From positions 558,001-622,000 of the forward strand of contig CAWIFR010000002.1 in NCBI GenBank assembly GCA_963835465.1: 64,000 bases of DNA. The letters run 5' to 3'. The stretch's first letter is position 1, and each line of letters begins with the position of its first letter. Under the pieces are notes generated by a model. The model did no database searches, was not told where the DNA came from, and worked only from the letters and a program-made list of their open reading frames with translations. This DNA comes from Bog-756 sp963835465. Lineage in GTDB: Bacteria > Actinomycetota > Acidimicrobiia > Acidimicrobiales > RAAP-2. The translations under genes were made by a program, and so were the position numbers. Of the stretch, positions 63,222 through 64,000 are shown one piece after another.

Positions 63222-63282
63222 TCCAAGATGGGGCCCAGTTAGATGGCCTAGAGGGTGGATCCCCCGTAAGGCCATGGCTAGT
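63222..63282. repeat. Degenerate ~60-bp relative of the right end of repeat copy C
   Basis: The order AAGGTCCA, GGCCCAGTT, GCCT, GGTGGATCCCC, TAAGG is the same here and at 50772-50832, with changes between these blocks. It occupies the gap between the GH15 and metallo-hydrolase genes and may be the scar of an element of the same family. Confidence 0.42.
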
Positions 63283-64000
63283 GCGGCCCCGCAGCCATCT
63301 GCACCAGTATCTGCTCGAGCGCGACCTGGTCGGGTCCTACGAACGGTACGGCGTCCGGGACCGCCGCCAATGAGGCGAGGAACTGGGCGATCATGCTGCC
63401 AGGAGCGGCAGGCAGATGACTGCTCAGGATCAGCGAGGGCTCAAAATTGGCGACGGCGTCGAGCTCGTGGACCAACTTGTCACGGTCGACCCCGTGCATC
63501 CACGGCGAATCGATGGTCGCCCAGATCACCTGCCCCTCGCGCAAGTCACCTTCGGAGAGGTCCCCAGCGTTCTGGGGGACGTCCTGCAGGAGCGCCCCGA
63601 AGCAGTCGGCCGGAACGAGCACGCCTGAGCTGGCGTCGAAGAAGCCGGTGGTCGATGGGTTGTCGAAGGTTGGGGGCCTGAAGGCGGTGAGGGTTCGGCT
63701 CCCAAGCGTGATGCTCTGGCCGGGATTGACGAGGTGGACTCTGTCCATCGGGAGCGGATCGGACACACTCATGATGCCGACACCCAGGAATGTGGTGATG
63801 ACCTTGATGTCGGGGTACTCGAAGAGCAGCTGGCCTAGTGCACCGATGTGGTCGCCGTCGGTGTGGGTGAGCCAGATCCAACGCAGGTCACCCGGGTCGA
63901 TGACCGACTTCGAGCGCAGTCATGTAGCTCTCTCGCTCGACGACCGGACCGGTGTCGACCAGGACGGGAACGTCCCCATGGAGCACGAAGGAATTGATGG
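63278..64000 (-). CDS. Metallo-beta-lactamase-fold hydrolase, 5' end outside window (one frameshift)
   Basis: Reading leftwards from the right edge: SFVLHGDVPVLVDTGPVVER, a frame change near 63905 (one extra G), then LRWIWLTHTDGDHIGALGQL, the H-x-D-x-D-H metal site of this fold. FFDASSGVLVPADCFGALLQ and PSLILSSHLPAAPGSMIAQF supply the further metal ligands, in a pattern recalling the oxygen-binding diiron (ODP/FprA) branch. The stop is at 63278. A Zn- or Fe-dependent hydrolase or oxidoreductase is likely; the substrate is unknown. Confidence 0.78.

Overview
The window is high-GC DNA (only the 24.9-30 kb stretch is visibly less GC-rich) from an actinobacterium. Short ATGA/GTGA overlaps, frequent GTG starts, two secreted proteins built of GYWLVA/FGDA-type repeats, a 2-nitropropane-dioxygenase/IpdAB/EchA20 steroid block, a tandem pntAA-pntAB-pntB set and Lsr2-like DNA-binding sequence all fit Actinomycetota. 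The repeat proteins make Acidimicrobiia my best guess, as an inference only.

Layout. 0-24.8 kb is chromosomal metabolism: a partial SGNH hydrolase, a secreted CHAP protein, a paired acyl-CoA dehydrogenase divergent from a thiolase, a PAS-GGDEF-EAL protein, a ketosynthase, a cytochrome P450, then ipdC-ipdB-ipdA-echA20 and a divergent SDR. This order matches the steroid C/D-ring (HIP) catabolic block of mycobacteria. It is followed by an EAL protein, proton-translocating transhydrogenase, a PIN-TRAM membrane protein and a GH18 hydrolase. Many genes here are split by single-base frameshifts with conserved sequence continuing on both sides, which looks more like indel errors than decay.

24.9-28.0 kb is a small tRNA-Ala islet. 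The last 37 nt of the tRNA-Ala(CGC) region are repeated exactly 3.0 kb downstream, with a degenerate third copy between. The two tandem modules carry an AbiEii-type nucleotidyltransferase toxin with its partner, and an ERCC4-nuclease/Lsr2-tail fusion. Each module ends in the same ~250-bp promoter-plus-att cassette.

28.1-51.3 kb is a mosaic. Three same-orientation copies of a double-HTH gene (two of them followed by a DUF6933-like gene) sit at 29.4, 38.9 and 50.1 kb; one is interrupted by an IS481-type element. Between the copies lie a run of genes on the minus strand (enoyl-CoA hydratase, TetR, DszB-like desulfinase, rhodanese, PLDc_N, DUF6325, transporters) and an energy/stress block (H+ P-type ATPase, PPK2, ABC exporter, PRC-barrel, CsbD, Zn-alcohol dehydrogenase). 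The third copy separates a truncated nitroreductase-like gene from a truncated MFS gene.

51.4-64 kb holds a second GYWLVA-repeat secreted protein (four near-identical 126-bp units), a branched-chain-type substrate-binding lipoprotein, a CLC channel with CBS domains, two MarR regulators, an SDR, a type IV prepilin, an HPP membrane protein overlapping a GH15 glucan hydrolase, and a partial metallo-beta-lactamase-fold protein. A TTGCAC-type palindrome recurs in front of several of these genes and may define a MarR-controlled set.
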